A stretch of 64,000 bases of DNA from assembly GCA_016714015.1 (NCBI GenBank), contig JADJNZ010000005.1:248001-312000 (forward strand), written 5' to 3'. The translations under genes and the position numbers were made by a program. Shown here piece after piece: positions 1-6,632 of the stretch (position 1 is the first letter of the stretch; the number at the start of each line of letters is the position of its first letter). The notes under the pieces were generated by a model. The model saw only the letters and a list, made by a program, of their open reading frames with translations. It was not told the DNA's origin and searched no databases. The stretch is from Gemmatimonadota bacterium. GTDB taxonomy: Bacteria; Gemmatimonadota; Gemmatimonadetes; Gemmatimonadales; Gemmatimonadaceae.

Positions 1-789
1 CCCGGGATTGGACGCCGTCACGACCGGCGTCGCCGGCGGGGCCGACGGGTTGAAGACCGCCGGGCTCGCCTGGTGCCGCGCCCACGACGCGAACTCGTCC
101 GGCTGCACCGTGTACATGCGGATGCGCATGTTCGCATGGCTCGCGCCGCAGTACTCGGTGCAGAAGCCGTTCCACGCCGAGCTCTTCAGCGTGTCGCTCG
201 GCGTGAACCAGAGGTAGTTGGTCCGGTTCGTGATGAGATCGCGCTTGCCGCCCATCTGCGGGATCCAGAAGGAGTGCAGCACGTCCTTGGTGGTGAGCAC
301 GAAGTTCACCGTGCGGCCGACCGGGACGTAGACCTCGTTGGCGGTGACGATGCCGAGCTCCGGGTAGCGGAACTCCCACCACCACTGGTGCCCGATGACC
401 TCGACCGTCAGCGAACCAGCGGGGGCCGGCTTCTGCGTCTCGAAGATGGTCTTCACGGTGGGCACCGCGATGAGCACGAGGATGATCGCCGGGATGGCGG
501 TCCAGGTGATCTCGAGGGCCGCATTGCCGTGGATCTGCCGGGCCGGCGCGCCACCCGGGCGCTTGCGGTACCGGATGATCGTGAAGATCAGCGCGGCTTC
601 GACGACGACGAAGACGATCGTCCCCCAGAACACGAGGCGGGAGAAGAGCGCGTCGATCGAGGTGTTGAAGTCGGTCGTGTGGTTGAACGTGGAGTTCGGA
701 TACTCCGTCAATCCACACGCGGAGAGCGTGAGCAGGACCGCCAGGGACAACAGGGCGGGCGCTGCCGAGCGCAGGCGCAGCTTCGGCAT
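1..789 (-). CDS. coxB: Cytochrome c oxidase subunit II, C-terminus cut by window edge
   Basis: Electron-entry subunit of the aa3/caa3-type terminal oxidase, passing electrons from cytochrome c through CuA to subunit I. The reading frame is open from the ATG at 789 to base 1 (263 residues). An N-terminal lipoprotein signal ends in LSAC (Cys25). Two membrane helices lie near residues 51-73 and 92-112. The aromatic patch QWWWEF (135-140) precedes a cupredoxin domain with all CuA ligands: His172, Cys210, Glu212, Cys214, His218 and Met221. The tail after residue 240 is Pro/Ala-rich, and whether a fused cytochrome c domain follows cannot be seen. Identification is secure. Subunits I and III would be expected beyond the left edge. 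Confidence 0.95.
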   Translation of the reverse strand, partial: MPKLRLRSAAPALLSLAVLLTLSACGLTEYPNSTFNHTTDFNTSIDALFSRLVFWGTIVFVVVEAALIFTIIRYRKRPGGAPARQIHGNAALEITWTAIPAIILVLIAVPTVKTIFETQKPAPAGSLTVEVIGHQWWWEFRYPELGIVTANEVYVPVGRTVNFVLTTKDVLHSFWIPQMGGKRDLITNRTNYLWFTPSDTLKSSAWNGFCTEYCGASHANMRIRMYTVQPDEFASWARHQASPAVFNPSAPPATPVVTASNPG

Positions 790-864
790 CTTGGGGATGG
801 CTGGGGGGAAGGCGTGCCGGAGTGCCGCTGCGACGCTGACTCCGGCCGTACAAAAAGCGCTGGA

Positions 865-894
865 AAGCTACCCCACCCGAATGGGTAGGGTCAA
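865..894 (-). promoter_or_regulatory. Putative coxB promoter with inverted repeat in the spacer
   Basis: Reading the minus strand, TTGACC (plus 889-894) and TAGCTT (plus 865-870) are 18 bp apart upstream of coxB. The spacer is almost filled by an inverted repeat at 870-891, ACCCCACCC-GAAT-GGGTAGGGT, with one mismatch. This could be a repressor operator or a hairpin in the leader. The -10 match is weak, so this is a guess from sequence only. Confidence 0.3.
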
Positions 895-1023
895 GGATAA
901 AGCGGACCACCTGTCAGGTATTATCCGTAGGTGCGGCAAAGACTTGAGTCCCATCGGACGCTTCGTCCCGCCGTCGGGGCGCCTTCGTTCATCCGTCGCC
1001 CGGCCCTCAGCCCGCCGCGGCCC

Positions 1024-1088
1024 CGCCTTCGCCTCCGCCGTCGCCTCCGCCGTCGCCCCCGCCGTCGCCCCCGCCGTCGCCCCCGCCG
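1024..1088. repeat. Short 12-bp tandem repeat (GCCGTCGCCCCC)
   Basis: About five copies of a 12-bp unit, degenerate at the left and perfect at the right, fill most of the gap between coxB and the small gene that ends at 1090. The rest of the roughly 300-bp gap (790-1089) holds the putative coxB promoter and nothing else I can identify. The repeat lies just past the stop codon of the gene at 1090-1464. Confidence 0.7.
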
Positions 1089-1089
1089 A

Positions 1090-1464
1090 TCAGTCCGGCG
1101 AGACCTCGATGGCCACCGCGTGCTGCTCCTTCACCTTGGTGCACATGATGTCGAGCGCCTGGCGGATCTGCCCGACGTACTCGCGCATCGCCCGGACCTT
1201 GGTCTGCTCGCCGCCCCCGCGCCCGGCGGCGAGGATCATGGCCGAGACCTGATCGGCGATCATGCCGAATTGTCCCTTCAGCTGACCCTGGAGAGGGGTC
1301 GCGATGCGCTTGATCTGCTGGGGGATGACCCCAGCCCCGCGCTGGTTCTTCACGTCGATCGCCATCCGCTCCACGTGGCCGTGGATGGTCTGGATGGTCG
1401 AGAGGGCCTCTTCCAGCGTCTTCATCTTCTGGGCGCCTGCGCCGTCGAGCTTCGTGCCGGCCAT
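1090..1464 (-). CDS. Small helical protein of unknown function
   Basis: A 124-residue protein that I do not recognise. It is mostly alpha-helical in appearance with heptad-like hydrophobic spacing, has no signal peptide or membrane segment, and contains two cysteine-free basic stretches and a Gly-rich turn (AAGRGGGEQ). The ATG at 1464 is chosen because AGGAGCTG sits just upstream and the start lies two bases after the stop of the aspartase gene. The two are therefore probably co-transcribed and translationally coupled. No role can be assigned, and the link to aspartate metabolism is positional only. Confidence 0.75.
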   Translation of the reverse strand: MAGTKLDGAGAQKMKTLEEALSTIQTIHGHVERMAIDVKNQRGAGVIPQQIKRIATPLQGQLKGQFGMIADQVSAMILAAGRGGGEQTKVRAMREYVGQIRQALDIMCTKVKEQHAVAIEVSPD

Positions 1465-1466
1465 GG

Positions 1467-3323
1467 TCAGCTCCTGGTCCCGGTCATGCGGGACGGGTCG
1501 AGGATCTCGTCGATCTGTTCGCGCGTGAGCAGGCGCTTCTCGAGCAGGAGCTCGACGACGCCCCGGCCGCTCTCGAGCGCTTCCTTCGCGACCTGCGTGC
1601 AGACCTCGTACCCCAGTTCGGGGAGGAGGGCGGTGACGAGGCCGATCGACCGCTCCACGGCGTCGCGCATGACCTTGGGGTTGGCGACGATCCCCGTGAC
1701 GCACTTCTCGCGGAGCACCTGGCAGGCGTTCCGGAGGGCGCTGATGTTGCGCAGCAGCCGGAAGGCGATGATCGGCTCGAAGACGTTCAGCTGGAGCTGC
1801 CCCGCCTCGGCCGCCATGGTGACGGTCACGTCGCCACCGATCACGTCGAAGCAGACCTGATTGACCGCCTCGGGGATGACAGGATTCACCTTCCCGGGCA
1901 TGATGCTCGAGCCGGGCTGCATGGCGGGGAGGCGGATCTCGCCGAGGCCGGTGCGCGGGCCGCTGGAGAGCAGGCGGAGGTCGTTGCAGACCTTCGAGAG
2001 CTTCACGGCGCAGCGCTTGAGCACGCCCGAGACCTGCACGAAGGCGCCGGTGTCGCTGGTCGCCTCGACGAGGTCGGGGGCGGTGATCATGACGAGGCCG
2101 GTCACCGCCGAGAGCTCGGCGCGCACGCGCTCGGTGTAGCCGCGCGGCGCGGTGATGCCCGTGCCGATCGCCGTCGCCCCCATGTTCATCTCGCGCATGA
2201 GGGCCTTCGCCTCCTCGAGCCGTTCCACGTCCTCGGCGATCGTATGCCCGTACGCGTTGAACTCCTGGCCGAGGGTCATGGGGACGGCGTCCTGCAGCTG
2301 GGTGCGCCCCATCTTGATGTGCGGCGCGAACTCGGTGCCCTTCGCGAGGAAGGCGTCCACGAGCAGGCGCATCTGTTCCTGGAGCCCGCCGATCGCCGTG
2401 TGCAGCGCGATGCGGATGGCGGTCGGATAGACGTCGTTGGTGGACTGCGCGAGGTTCACGTGCTCGTTGGGGTGCACGCGCGTGTAGGTCCCGCGCGGTT
2501 CGCCGAGGAGCTCGAGGGCGCGATTCGCGATGACCTCGTTGGCGTTCATGTTGGACGAGGTGCCGGCGCCGCCCTGGATCATGTCGACGCGGAAGTGCTC
2601 GTGATGGCGCCCGCCCTGGATCTCCTTGCAGGCGCGCACGATGGCGTCGAAGACGTCCTCGGGGAGGTCGGGGTGGCCGTGATTCGCGCGCGCGGCGGCT
2701 TCCTTCACCTGCGCGAGCGCGACGATGAGCTCGGGGAAGTCGCGGAGCGTGACGCCGGTGATGGGGAAGTTCTCGATGGCGCGCATCGTCTGGACGCCAT
2801 AGAGGGCGGCGTCGGGCACGTCGCGCTCGCCAAGGAGGTCGTGCTCGCGGCGGGTGGCGCCGGAGGCGGCGAATCCGAGGAGGCGTCCCTGCCCGGTGAG
2901 GGACGCATCGGCCTGGCGGAGGCGGTCGCGGATGGCGCGTGCGCTGCGGCTCACGAGGGCGGCGTAGAGCTGGGGGCGGTCCTTGAGGAGCGGCTCGAGC
3001 GCTTCCTTGGAGAAGCGCATGGCGCGGGTGGGGACGGTGGCGCGGCCGGTGGTGCTGTGGGTGTGCTCGTCGAGGAGGATGCTCTCGCCGATGACGTCGC
3101 CGGGGCCGAGGGTGGAGAGGCGATGCGGGATGCCGTCGACCGTGGACTCGATGGCGATGTTGCCCTCGAGGAGGACCCAGAAGGCGCGGCGCGGGGCGCC
3201 GGATTCGAAGAGGGTCTCGTTGGGGGCGTAGTCGAGCTGTTCGCCGGCGCGGGTGAGGTGCCAGAGCAGCTGTTCTCCGATCGCTTCGAAGAACGGGATG
3301 CGGGAGAGGTCCGGTATCGTCAT
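1467..3323 (-). CDS. aspA: Aspartate ammonia-lyase with N-terminal cyclic-nucleotide-binding-like domain
   Basis: Deaminates L-aspartate to fumarate and ammonia. It is 618 residues long, against about 470 for ordinary aspartases. Residues 1-135 are a CRP-type beta-roll (GDVIGES near 85-91), and residues 160-618 are a complete fumarase/aspartase-superfamily domain. The C-terminal domain shows SSNMNANEVIANRA, the substrate-loop signature GSSIMPGKVN (471-480, catalytic Ser473), and HxN and STND motifs. In the cNMP pocket the glutamate is kept (Glu90), but the position of the phosphate-binding Arg is His-Ser-Thr, so cAMP binding is doubtful. The start at 3323 puts the beta-roll right at the N-terminus. 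It is followed directly by the small gene at 1090-1464. The fusion suggests allosteric control by a small ligand (inference). Confidence 0.9.
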   Translation of the reverse strand: MTIPDLSRIPFFEAIGEQLLWHLTRAGEQLDYAPNETLFESGAPRRAFWVLLEGNIAIESTVDGIPHRLSTLGPGDVIGESILLDEHTHSTTGRATVPTRAMRFSKEALEPLLKDRPQLYAALVSRSARAIRDRLRQADASLTGQGRLLGFAASGATRREHDLLGERDVPDAALYGVQTMRAIENFPITGVTLRDFPELIVALAQVKEAAARANHGHPDLPEDVFDAIVRACKEIQGGRHHEHFRVDMIQGGAGTSSNMNANEVIANRALELLGEPRGTYTRVHPNEHVNLAQSTNDVYPTAIRIALHTAIGGLQEQMRLLVDAFLAKGTEFAPHIKMGRTQLQDAVPMTLGQEFNAYGHTIAEDVERLEEAKALMREMNMGATAIGTGITAPRGYTERVRAELSAVTGLVMITAPDLVEATSDTGAFVQVSGVLKRCAVKLSKVCNDLRLLSSGPRTGLGEIRLPAMQPGSSIMPGKVNPVIPEAVNQVCFDVIGGDVTVTMAAEAGQLQLNVFEPIIAFRLLRNISALRNACQVLREKCVTGIVANPKVMRDAVERSIGLVTALLPELGYEVCTQVAKEALESGRGVVELLLEKRLLTREQIDEILDPSRMTGTRS

Positions 3324-3354
3324 CCTATCAAGGTAGTGCGGGATGCGGGGGTGT

Positions 3355-3473
3355 GAACGGCGATGCGGGGCGTACGGGCGGTACGGGGTACGGGGTGGGG
3401 GCGGGATACGGGGACCTGCCACATCGTCCCTGGACGGGCGGGCATCCCTGATGCGGGATGCGGGATGCGGGGG
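3355..3473 (+). repeat. Left arm of a 119-bp imperfect inverted repeat
   Basis: By hand alignment this stretch matches the reverse complement of 3921-4039 at about 105 of 119 positions without gaps, and weaker similarity extends outward to about 3338 and 4053. The arm is rich in the short word GATGCGG, ending in three tandem copies near 3449-3470. It lies between the divergently transcribed aspA and the glycosylasparaginase gene, encloses the four-helix-bundle gene, and contains no open frame of its own. Confidence 0.85.
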
Positions 3474-3520
3474 CGTGCGAACGATGACACGGCGCCGGCG
3501 GACGCACGGTATCCTAGCGC

Positions 3521-3916
3521 ATGACCAACAGCGATACGGAGTACCGGGATCCGCTCGAGCGCCTTTCGGCGTACCGGCTCGGGTTGGAGGCGATGCGGGT
3601 GGCGCGGATCGACGCGGGGGATATCGCGGCTCAGGCGACGATGCGGGAGGTGGCCGCTCAACTGCTGCGCGCTGCCGCGTCGATCCCCGCGAACATCGCG
3701 GAAGGGTAATCGCGAGGCACCACGCCCGAGCGACGCACGTTCCTCGAATACGCCCTCGGCTCCGCACGCGAGTGCGTCGTCTGGTACGAGACCTCCGAGC
3801 ATCCTGATCGCGCGGAGCGCCTCGAGCGCTTGACCTCGATCCGTCGACTGCTGCTGACGATGATCCGCACCGCACGCGCGAGCGTGAGAGCCGACCAGAT
3901 GCGCTTCCAGAAGTAG
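3521..3916 (+). pseudogene. Four-helix-bundle (S23/IVS-type) gene broken by an in-frame TAA
   Basis: The frame from the ATG at 3521 encodes an N-terminal half ending in the family hallmark IPANIAEG, then meets TAA at 3707-3709. The same frame continues for 68 more codons to TAG at 3914-3916. It begins SRGTTPERRTFLEYALGSARE, exactly what follows the Tyr of NIAEGYSR in intact members. A single TAT or TAC to TAA change therefore explains the break. The full product would be about 131 residues, normal for the family of 23S rRNA intervening-sequence and related four-helix-bundle proteins (also related to the Avd accessory proteins of diversity-generating retroelements). The gene is centred inside a large inverted repeat. 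Readthrough or a sequencing error cannot be excluded. Confidence 0.85.
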
Positions 3917-3920
3917 TCCC

Positions 3921-4039
3921 CCTCCGCACCCCGCATCCAGCATCAGGGATGCCCGCCCGTTCAGGGACGATGCGGAGGGGCCCCGCATCCCGTCCCCATC
4001 CCGTACTCCGTACCGCCCGTGCACCCCGCATCGCCGTTC
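3921..4039 (-). repeat. Right arm of the 119-bp inverted repeat
   Basis: Reverse-complement partner of 3355-3473, about 88 percent identical by eye. It begins five bases after the stop of the broken four-helix-bundle gene and ends about 60 bases before the glycosylasparaginase start. In RNA the two arms could fold into a very long stem with the gene in a loop of about 450 bases. Confidence 0.85.
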
Positions 4040-4101
4040 CCCCCGCATTCCGCATCGAGAGCCACGAGGATAGCTTCGCCGTGTCCCCAACCCCGCATCG
4101 C

Positions 4102-5133
4102 ATGTCCACCCGTCGCGATTTTCTGACCACCTCCGCGGCCGCCGCCGCCGCCCTCTCCCTCAAGCCGAGCCAGGCCCAGGCGTCCGCTCCCCGCACTCCT
4201 GCGGCCCCGAGACCGGTCGTCATCTCGAGCGCGAACGGCCTCCGCGGCGTGAAGGTCGCCTACGACCGGATCACCAAGGGCGCGGACACCCTCGACGCCA
4301 TCATCGCCGGCGTGAACATCCAGGAGCTCGATCCCGACGACCAGTCCGTCGGCATCGGGGGCCTCCCCAACGCCGATGGAGTCGTCCAGCTCGACGCGAG
4401 CTGCATGCACGGTCCGACCAAGCGCGCCGGTTCCGTCGGGGCCATCGAGGGCATCGCGACGCCGAGTCTCGTCGCCAAGGCCGTGATGGACTACACCGAC
4501 CACATCATGCTCGTCGGCGAAGGCGCCAAGCGCTTCGCGCTCGAGATGGGCTTCAAGGAGCAGGAGCTCCTCACCGAGAAGACCCGGCAGGATTGGCTGC
4601 GGTGGAAGGCGCGGCTCAACAAGGACGATGCCTGGCTCGATCACGATGATGACGTCGCGATCAAGTTCACCACCGGCACCATCAACATGAACGCCGTCAA
4701 CGCCACCGGGGACATCTCCTCGGTCACCACCACCAGCGGGATGGCGTGGAAGATCCCCGGGCGCATCGGCGACTCGCCGGTGATCGGCGCGGGACAGTAC
4801 TGCGACAACACCGTCGGCGCGGCGGGCTCGACCGGACGCGGCGAGGCGAACATCAAGGTCTGCGGCGGCTTCCTCACCGTCGAGTTCATGCGGCAGGGGC
4901 TCGCGCCCGAGGTCGCCGTGCTCAAGACGCTCGAGCGGCTCGTCGCGATGACCGAGAGCCGGCTGCTGCGGGCCGACGGGCGCCCGAACTTCGACATCCA
5001 GTTCTACGCCGTCGCCAAGGACGGCCGCTACGCGGCCGGGACGCTGTACGAAGGCGCGCAGTTCGCGGTGTGCGACGAGAAGGGGGCGCGGTTGGAGAAG
5101 TGCGTGCACCTGTATCCGAGGCCGGCGCGGTGA
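4102..5133 (+). CDS. Exported glycosylasparaginase (N4-GlcNAc-asparaginase, Ntn hydrolase)
   Basis: Cleaves the amide link between N-acetylglucosamine and asparagine, releasing aspartate. It is 343 residues long. The start MSTRRDFL gives a twin-arginine signal (RRDFLTTS) and an Ala-rich hydrophobic stretch to about residue 28. The substrate-side motif NGLRGVKVAYD and the HGRVGDSP-like block GRIGDSPVIGAGQY are conserved, followed by TVGAAGSTGRGE. The expected autocatalytic nucleophile is Thr193 in GTIN. The usual preceding Asp is Gly192 here. An alternative GTG start at 4081 is in frame. The gene is divergent from aspA, which could consume the aspartate product. It is followed by a strong hairpin terminator. 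Confidence 0.85.
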   Translation: MSTRRDFLTTSAAAAAALSLKPSQAQASAPRTPAAPRPVVISSANGLRGVKVAYDRITKGADTLDAIIAGVNIQELDPDDQSVGIGGLPNADGVVQLDASCMHGPTKRAGSVGAIEGIATPSLVAKAVMDYTDHIMLVGEGAKRFALEMGFKEQELLTEKTRQDWLRWKARLNKDDAWLDHDDDVAIKFTTGTINMNAVNATGDISSVTTTSGMAWKIPGRIGDSPVIGAGQYCDNTVGAAGSTGRGEANIKVCGGFLTVEFMRQGLAPEVAVLKTLERLVAMTESRLLRADGRPNFDIQFYAVAKDGRYAAGTLYEGAQFAVCDEKGARLEKCVHLYPRPAR

Positions 5134-5173
5134 ATCGTGGCGCGGCGGCGGATGAAGGCTGAAGGATGAAGGG

Positions 5174-5200
5174 GGGCAGGCCGTTCGGCCTGCCCTTCTT
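5174..5200 (+). terminator. Rho-independent terminator of the glycosylasparaginase gene
   Basis: Perfect 10-bp stem GGGCAGGCCG / CGGCCTGCCC with a TT loop (5174-5195), followed by TTCTT, 40 bases after the stop codon. Confidence 0.75.
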
Positions 5201-5226
5201 GCATCCAGGGACCCGGGAATGCAGAA

Positions 5227-5248
5227 GGCGAGGCCGAACGGCCTCGCC
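5227..5248 (-). terminator. Terminator of the chemoreceptor gene
   Basis: Perfect 10-bp stem GGCGAGGCCG / CGGCCTCGCC with a two-base loop, followed on the minus strand by TTCTGC. It lies about 30 bases past the chemoreceptor stop and shares the core GGCCGTTCGGCC with the neighbouring plus-strand terminator. Confidence 0.65.
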
Positions 5249-5277
5249 CCTTTCCTCCTTCAACCTTCATCCCGAGG

Positions 5278-6627
5278 TCATCCCCCGAACGCCGCCGCCG
5301 TCCCCGTCACCCGGTCCGCCGCGCTCACCAGCGCATTCGCCGCCGCGGCGATCTCCTGCGTGCTCGCGCTCTGCTCCTGGCTCGCCGCCGCGACGTCGTG
5401 CATCGCGTTCGCGAAGCTCTGGGTGCCCGCCGAGAGCGAGTCGAGCTTCGCCGTGATCTCGGCCGCGAGCGCCTTCCCTGACGCTGCCGTGCCCGCCATC
5501 GTGCCGACCCACTTGTCGGCACCGTCCACCGCGACCTCCACCTGCGTGAAGGCCTGACGCCCGTGCGCCGTCGCCGCGCGCACCGTCTCGACCGTCGTCA
5601 GCGACCGCGCGCTCGTCTCGCGCGCGACCTCCATCTGCGCGATCAGCTCCTGCATCAGCTGATCCGTGTGCTCCGCCGCCTCGGCGCTGCCCTGCGCGAG
5701 TCGCCGGACCTCGTTGGCGACCACCGTGAAGCCCTCTCCCTGTTCGCCGGCGCGGGCCGCCTCCATCGCGGCGTTGAGCGCGAGGAGCTTGGACTGGCGG
5801 GCGATCTTCTGCACCAGCACCACGAAGCCGCGGATCTGGTCGGAGGCCGTGGCGAGCGACTCGGTCGCGTTGGCGCTCGCCTGCACATCCATCAAGAGGG
5901 CATCGAGGCGCCGGGCGCTCTCGTCGAGACGCTCGTGGCTCTCCTGGGCCAGGGCCTTGAGCCGCTGGTTGCGGGCGATGCCGTCGGCCGCGCCCTCCGA
6001 CACGGTCGACGCGAGCGAGTTGAGGCGACCCGCGTCCAGCGAGAGGAGGCGGATGGTGTCCGCCATGTCCGTCGCCTGCATGCTGAGCGCGCTCGCCGTC
6101 TCGGCGATCCCCGACGCCGCAGCGGCCATGTGCTCGGTACCGCCGGTGATCTCGTTCGAGCGGCGCGCCGTCTCCGAGGCGTTGTCGCGCAGGAGCGTCC
6201 CCATCTGCCGCAACTCCCCGGACATCACGACCATCGCCCGGGCGAGCCGTCCGAGCTGGCCGCCCGCATCGATCGCCGAGGGCGTGCGCGTGAGGTCACC
6301 GGCGGTGATCGCCTCGGCGACGTCGGCCAGGTCCTTGTTCTGGCGGCCGATCGCCGGCGAGATGAACCAGCGGAAGATGCCCGCTGAGAGGCCGAGGGCG
6401 AGCGTGAGGCCGAGGGCGAGGAGCAGCAGGAAGCCACCGCTCTGGGCCATCGCGGCGACGCGGGTCCAGAAGACGATCAGGAGCAGCGTGAAGGCGGCCA
6501 GTCCGCCGATCGCCGCCCACCCCGAGAGCCGGTCGAGGATGTGATCCCGTACCGGCGCCTGGGTGGCGGGGTCTCGCAGTTTGGTGCCGGGTGCCGCCGC
6601 GGATAGATTGCTCAGATTCCCACTCAC
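5278..6627 (-). CDS. Methyl-accepting chemotaxis protein with minimal periplasmic loop
   Basis: Transmembrane chemoreceptor that would signal to CheA/CheW. From the GTG at 6627 it is 449 residues. Two membrane helices (about residues 34-53 and 63-86) are separated by only about ten residues, so there is no periplasmic sensor domain. A HAMP-like segment follows (ISPAIGRQNKDLADVAEAI). The signalling domain carries the hairpin-tip region KIARQSKLLALNAAMEAARAGEQG plus long heptad coils. No C-terminal NWETF-type tether is present. An ATG at 6684 is also in frame but would overlap leuS by about 50 bp, so the GTG five bases from the leuS start is preferred with moderate certainty. It may sense membrane or cytoplasmic state. 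Confidence 0.85.
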   Translation of the reverse strand: MSGNLSNLSAAAPGTKLRDPATQAPVRDHILDRLSGWAAIGGLAAFTLLLIVFWTRVAAMAQSGGFLLLLALGLTLALGLSAGIFRWFISPAIGRQNKDLADVAEAITAGDLTRTPSAIDAGGQLGRLARAMVVMSGELRQMGTLLRDNASETARRSNEITGGTEHMAAAASGIAETASALSMQATDMADTIRLLSLDAGRLNSLASTVSEGAADGIARNQRLKALAQESHERLDESARRLDALLMDVQASANATESLATASDQIRGFVVLVQKIARQSKLLALNAAMEAARAGEQGEGFTVVANEVRRLAQGSAEAAEHTDQLMQELIAQMEVARETSARSLTTVETVRAATAHGRQAFTQVEVAVDGADKWVGTMAGTAASGKALAAEITAKLDSLSAGTQSFANAMHDVAAASQEQSASTQEIAAAANALVSAADRVTGTAAAFGG

Positions 6628-6632
6628 AGACG

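Noticed and set aside
3355..4039. CRISPR or IS interpretation of the repeated GATGCGG words
   Set aside because: The repeats are irregular and inverted, no spacers of constant length are seen, and no transposase is encoded.
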